A program made the translations under genes and the position numbers. Source: Bacteroidia bacterium (lineage in GTDB: Bacteria; Bacteroidota; Bacteroidia; UBA4408). From it: 64,000 nucleotides of DNA. The stretch is taken from NCBI GenBank assembly GCA_020845635.1, contig JADLFI010000042.1, forward strand, positions 1-64,000. Direction: 5' to 3'. The notes below the pieces were generated by a model. That model had not been told where the DNA came from and did not search any database. It saw nothing but the letters and a program-made list of their open reading frames with translations. The stretch's first letter is position 1; each line of letters starts with the position of its first letter. This document shows, piece after piece, positions 61,075 through 64,000 of the stretch.

Positions 61075-62946
61075 ATGCCTGATATTATTAACTTATTACC
61101 CGATTCGGTTGCTAATCAAATAGCTGCCGGTGAGGTTATTCAACGACCTGCATCGGTTATCAAAGAGTTGATTGAAAATGCTGTTGATGCAGAAGCCGAT
61201 GAAATATTAGTATGGATAAAAGATGCCGGTAAAACGCTTATTCAAGTTACCGATAATGGTAAAGGGATGAGCCCTACCGATGCCCGAATGAGTTTTGAAA
61301 GACATGCAACTTCCAAAATAAAAAAAGCTGATGATTTATTTTCTATTCATACCAAGGGTTTTAGAGGAGAGGCCTTAGCTTCGATTGCCGCCATTGCGCA
61401 CGTAGAGTTAAAAACACGTGCCCGAGATAATGAAATAGGAACTACGGTTATTATTGAAGGAAGTGAAGTAAAAAGGCAAGAACCCACAGCTTGTTCTCAA
61501 GGAAGTAGTTTTTTTGTAAAAAACCTTTTTTATAATGTTCCGGCACGCAGAAATTTTTTAAAGTCGGATGCCGTTGAAACATCACATATTATTGACGAGT
61601 TTCAACGTGTTGCATTAGCCCACCCCGATATTAAATTTACACTGATAAATAATAACAATGAAGTTTATAAGTTAGAGAAACAAACGCTACGCCAACGTAT
61701 TGTTAGTGTTTTTGGAAAAAACTATAATGAAAAGCTTGTTCCTGTTGAGGAAAGTACAGATTACATTAAAATTAAAGGATTTGTAAGTAAGCCTGAGTAC
61801 GCACGAAAAACACGAGGCGAACAGTTTTTCTTTATTAATCATCGTTTCATTAAAAGCACTTATTTAAACCATGCCGTAGTTAAGGCTTTTGAACAACTAT
61901 TGCAACCGGATACATTTCCTTCTTATTTTATTTATTTGGAAATGTTACCGCATACTATTGATATAAATATTCATCCCACAAAAACAGAAATTAAGTTTGA
62001 GGATGAAAAAACTATTTATGCCATATTACGTTCAGCCGTAAAACGCTCCTTAGGGGTTTATAATATTACCCCAACTATTGATTTTGATGTTGAGCAAACT
62101 GTAAATATTAGTCCTCCAAAACCCGGAGAGCCAATAAAAGTGCCAACTATTAGAATTAAAGAAGGGTATAATCCTTTTAATAATCCCGAGGCACATAATG
62201 CTATAAAAAATGCACGCTCTTATGATGACTGGCAGAGTCCTCTGGCAGCCTCTTTTATTGAAACCGAAAAAATAAGCACCGGTGATGGGTCAGTTAATAC
62301 TCAAGCAAATACCGAAGCAGAACAAGAGGTTGTACAAGCCAGCATGATGAGCAGTGATACTGATGAGGTAGGTAGTGAACTGCCAATAACATCAAACTTT
62401 CAGATACATAAATCATATATTTTAAGTCATTTAAAAACAGGGGTAGTGATTATTGATCAGCAAGGAGCTCATGAACGCATACTTTTTGAGAAGTATATGA
62501 AAGAATTGACACAACAAAAAAGTTATTCCCAGCAACTTCTTTTTCCGGTAATGCTCGAGTTTCCGCTAAATGAATCAACACGATTAAACGATATGTTACC
62601 TGATTTACATCAATTAGGTTTTGATATTAGTGTGATGGGAAAAAATACCTTCAACATTAATGGTATTCCTCCCGAAATGAAAGAAACAGAGATAAAAGAA
62701 ACCATTGAAAAAATATTGGAAGAAACTAAACAATATAGTAATTTAAGCACCGGGAAAAAGGAAATACTGGCTAAAATATTGGCAAAAAATTCAGCTATTA
62801 AAAGAGGCCAAGTGCTGAGTAATGAAGAAATGCAACATATTATTGATCAACTTTTTTCGTGCGAGCAATCGTATTACAGCCCGGGCGGTAAGCTTACTTT
62901 AATTACTATTACTTTAGAAGAGCTGGAAAAGAGATTTAAAAGTTAA
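61075..62946 (+). CDS. mutL: DNA mismatch repair protein MutL
   Basis: A GHKL ATPase coupling MutS to repair. The 623-aa protein has the N-terminal ATPase motifs (IAAGEVIQRPASVIKELIEN, DNGKGMSPTDARMSFERHAT, TKGFRGEALASIAAIAHVE, LFYNVPARRNFLKS). A variable linker rich in Glu/Thr follows around 330-420, then a C-terminal dimerisation domain. The endonuclease motif DQHA(x)2E(x)4E appears as DQQGAHERILFE near residue 461, and the C-terminal CPHGRP-type motif is YSPGGKL. The endonuclease site is therefore not in the standard form. It probably follows secA in one transcript or has its own weak promoter. Confidence 0.95.
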   Translation: MPDIINLLPDSVANQIAAGEVIQRPASVIKELIENAVDAEADEILVWIKDAGKTLIQVTDNGKGMSPTDARMSFERHATSKIKKADDLFSIHTKGFRGEALASIAAIAHVELKTRARDNEIGTTVIIEGSEVKRQEPTACSQGSSFFVKNLFYNVPARRNFLKSDAVETSHIIDEFQRVALAHPDIKFTLINNNNEVYKLEKQTLRQRIVSVFGKNYNEKLVPVEESTDYIKIKGFVSKPEYARKTRGEQFFFINHRFIKSTYLNHAVVKAFEQLLQPDTFPSYFIYLEMLPHTIDINIHPTKTEIKFEDEKTIYAILRSAVKRSLGVYNITPTIDFDVEQTVNISPPKPGEPIKVPTIRIKEGYNPFNNPEAHNAIKNARSYDDWQSPLAASFIETEKISTGDGSVNTQANTEAEQEVVQASMMSSDTDEVGSELPITSNFQIHKSYILSHLKTGVVIIDQQGAHERILFEKYMKELTQQKSYSQQLLFPVMLEFPLNESTRLNDMLPDLHQLGFDISVMGKNTFNINGIPPEMKETEIKETIEKILEETKQYSNLSTGKKEILAKILAKNSAIKRGQVLSNEEMQHIIDQLFSCEQSYYSPGGKLTLITITLEELEKRFKS

Positions 62947-63014
62947 CTTCCGGCTTGTTTATTAAAAAACTCCCAAACCTATTTAGCTATTTGTAATATA
63001 CACCAAATAACTAA

Positions 63015-63683
63015 TTAGAATGGCTCCTTAACGATATATTCCTTATTAATTCCTAAATTATCTAAAGCTTTCTCTACGGCATCCATCATAGGCGGAGGGC
63101 CACATAAGTAGTAATACTTTAAATTTGAATTTTGGTGTTTACGGATTATATCTGCGGTTAGGTATCCATATTCATAACCTTCGGCTTTTTCGCCTGATAG
63201 AACATTGATAAACTTATTGCCTAAAATACTCCTAAACCACACTTCATCAATAATGTCGGCCTTTAACTTATTGGCAAATATAAGTTTGTTTTGTCCCAAT
63301 TTATTCTCTTTTTGTAATTGTTTAAAAATAGCAATAAATGGTGTAATGCCCGCGCCACCTGCCAAAAAAATACCTTCGCCTTTATAGTGGATGTCGCCAA
63401 ATACTCCTCCTACTATTAATTCATCTCCTTCTTTTAGTGAAAGCAATTGATTGGTAACTCCCTGATGCGAAGGATATGTTTTGATGGTAAACTCCAAATA
63501 ATTCTCATGTGGGAGTGAGGTAAAGGTAAAAGCACGTAACTCATTTTCCCAACCTGCTTTGTTAATAGATATATCGGCTGCCTGTCCGGGAACAAATTGT
63601 ATTTTATCAGTTTTTTCTATTTTTATACGTAAAACATCATGAGTAGGATGTTCTATTGAAATAATCTTTGATATATTTTCCAT
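63015..63683 (-). CDS. FAD/NAD(P)-binding ferredoxin reductase-like protein
   Basis: A 222-aa flavoprotein of the ferredoxin-NADP reductase superfamily. It shows the FAD-binding RAFTFTSLP (RxxS/T-type), the NAD-binding GIFLAGGAGITPFIAI and the C-terminal YYLCGPPPMMDAVEKAL. It lacks a 2Fe-2S domain, so it would transfer electrons between NAD(P)H and a separate partner. The partner is unknown. Its start is 2 bases after the folE stop on the minus strand, so it is co-transcribed with folE. Confidence 0.86.
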   Translation of the reverse strand: MENISKIISIEHPTHDVLRIKIEKTDKIQFVPGQAADISINKAGWENELRAFTFTSLPHENYLEFTIKTYPSHQGVTNQLLSLKEGDELIVGGVFGDIHYKGEGIFLAGGAGITPFIAIFKQLQKENKLGQNKLIFANKLKADIIDEVWFRSILGNKFINVLSGEKAEGYEYGYLTADIIRKHQNSNLKYYYLCGPPPMMDAVEKALDNLGINKEYIVKEPF

Positions 63684-63685
63684 TA

Positions 63686-64000
63686 TTATATTTTATTTAT
63701 TTGGTGTAAAAATTCTTGTTTAATACTGTCGTCTTCAAACTGTCCGGAAAATACGGAGGTTACTGTCTTACTGCTTGTATCTTTAATTCCACGCGAGGCC
63801 ACACATAAGTGATCGGCTTCAATATAAACTGCAACATCATCATGATTCAAAATTTCTTTTAGCGCTTCACTTATTTGAATAGTTAATCTTTCTTGCACTT
63901 GCGGGCGTTTAGCATAATACTGTACCAAACGATTTATTTTAGAAAGACCTATAACTTCCTTGTGTGGAATATATGCTACATGTGCTTTCCCAATTATAGG
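63686..64000 (-). CDS. folE: GTP cyclohydrolase I, C-terminal part (cut by window edge)
   Basis: The frame continues past the right edge; 104 C-terminal residues are visible. PIIGKAHVAYIPHKEVIGLS at the visible start, followed by KINRLVQYYAKRPQVQERLT, and then HLCVASRGIKDTSSKTVTSV are the core of FolE, with the zinc-binding Cys in HLCVASRG. FolE makes dihydroneopterin triphosphate for folate and related pterins. The visible ATG at 63928 is internal and not the true start. The ferredoxin reductase-like gene follows in the same operon. Confidence 0.93.
   Translation of the reverse strand, partial: PIIGKAHVAYIPHKEVIGLSKINRLVQYYAKRPQVQERLTIQISEALKEILNHDDVAVYIEADHLCVASRGIKDTSSKTVTSVFSGQFEDDSIKQEFLHQINKI

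Overview
The window looks like a chromosomal segment of a member of the Bacteroidota, probably a free-living, aerobic relative of the Chitinophagales, Sphingobacteriales or Flavobacteriales rather than a gut Bacteroides. The reasons are AT-rich DNA, Bacteroidota-type promoters (-7 element TAnnTTTG) ahead of many genes, almost no Shine-Dalgarno sequences, two proteins with type IX secretion (T9SS) C-terminal sorting domains, a GldI-like lipoprotein, a bacillithiol gene (bshB1) and a fused E1 alpha/beta 2-oxoacid dehydrogenase. PdxH, NDH-2 and glutathione peroxidase point to oxygen use. I saw no rRNA, tRNA, CRISPR array, prophage or plasmid genes; this is mostly a core-genome region. Every functional call comes from reading motifs by eye, without database searches.

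Layout. 1-63 is the first part of a probable IS1595-type transposase running off the left edge. 244-7958: aroA, a methyltransferase, rpsA, a TrmH-type RNA methyltransferase, a YqeY-like protein, an uncharacterised outer-membrane protein and lipA. 8041-14168: gapA, gpx-bshB1, a fused E1 enzyme, and tpiA-prmA on the minus strand. 14297-20247: clpS, a histone-deacetylase-family protein, a YwqK-like secreted protein, htpG, and an SMR exporter with NDH-2. 20304-23948: nucleotide-sugar dehydrogenase, OsmC, and a secreted GH13 amylase.

24094-31506 is the most accessory-looking block. A large PKD-rich T9SS cargo protein is followed on the same strand by a hexapeptide acyltransferase, an FkbM methyltransferase, a Wzt-type ATPase with a C-terminal glycan-recognition domain, and a Wzm-type permease. 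Together they suggest surface glycan capping and export linked to a surface protein. 31690-38978: pdxH-acpH, a POT peptide transporter, a YtfJ-like secreted protein, a second T9SS cargo, and a YdeP-type molybdoenzyme. 39006-45819: priA, recQ, DinB, birA and sucD.

46095-50928 is an exported TPR protein translationally close to an outer-membrane beta-barrel, a candidate uncharacterised envelope complex. 51284-56085: a small protein coupled to ftsE, a polysaccharide-deacetylase-like protein, and nrnA followed by two overlapping FKBP-type lipoprotein genes, the first GldI-like. 56138-64000: a YciO-type protein, a DUF4159 protein with an apparently leaderless start, secA, mutL, a ferredoxin-reductase-like flavoprotein, and a folE fragment cut by the right edge.

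I found no single element that is clearly a new system. The best candidates for follow-up are the T9SS cargo/glycan-export block, the TPR/beta-barrel pair, the FtsE partner protein, and two intergenic stretches that look like gene remnants.
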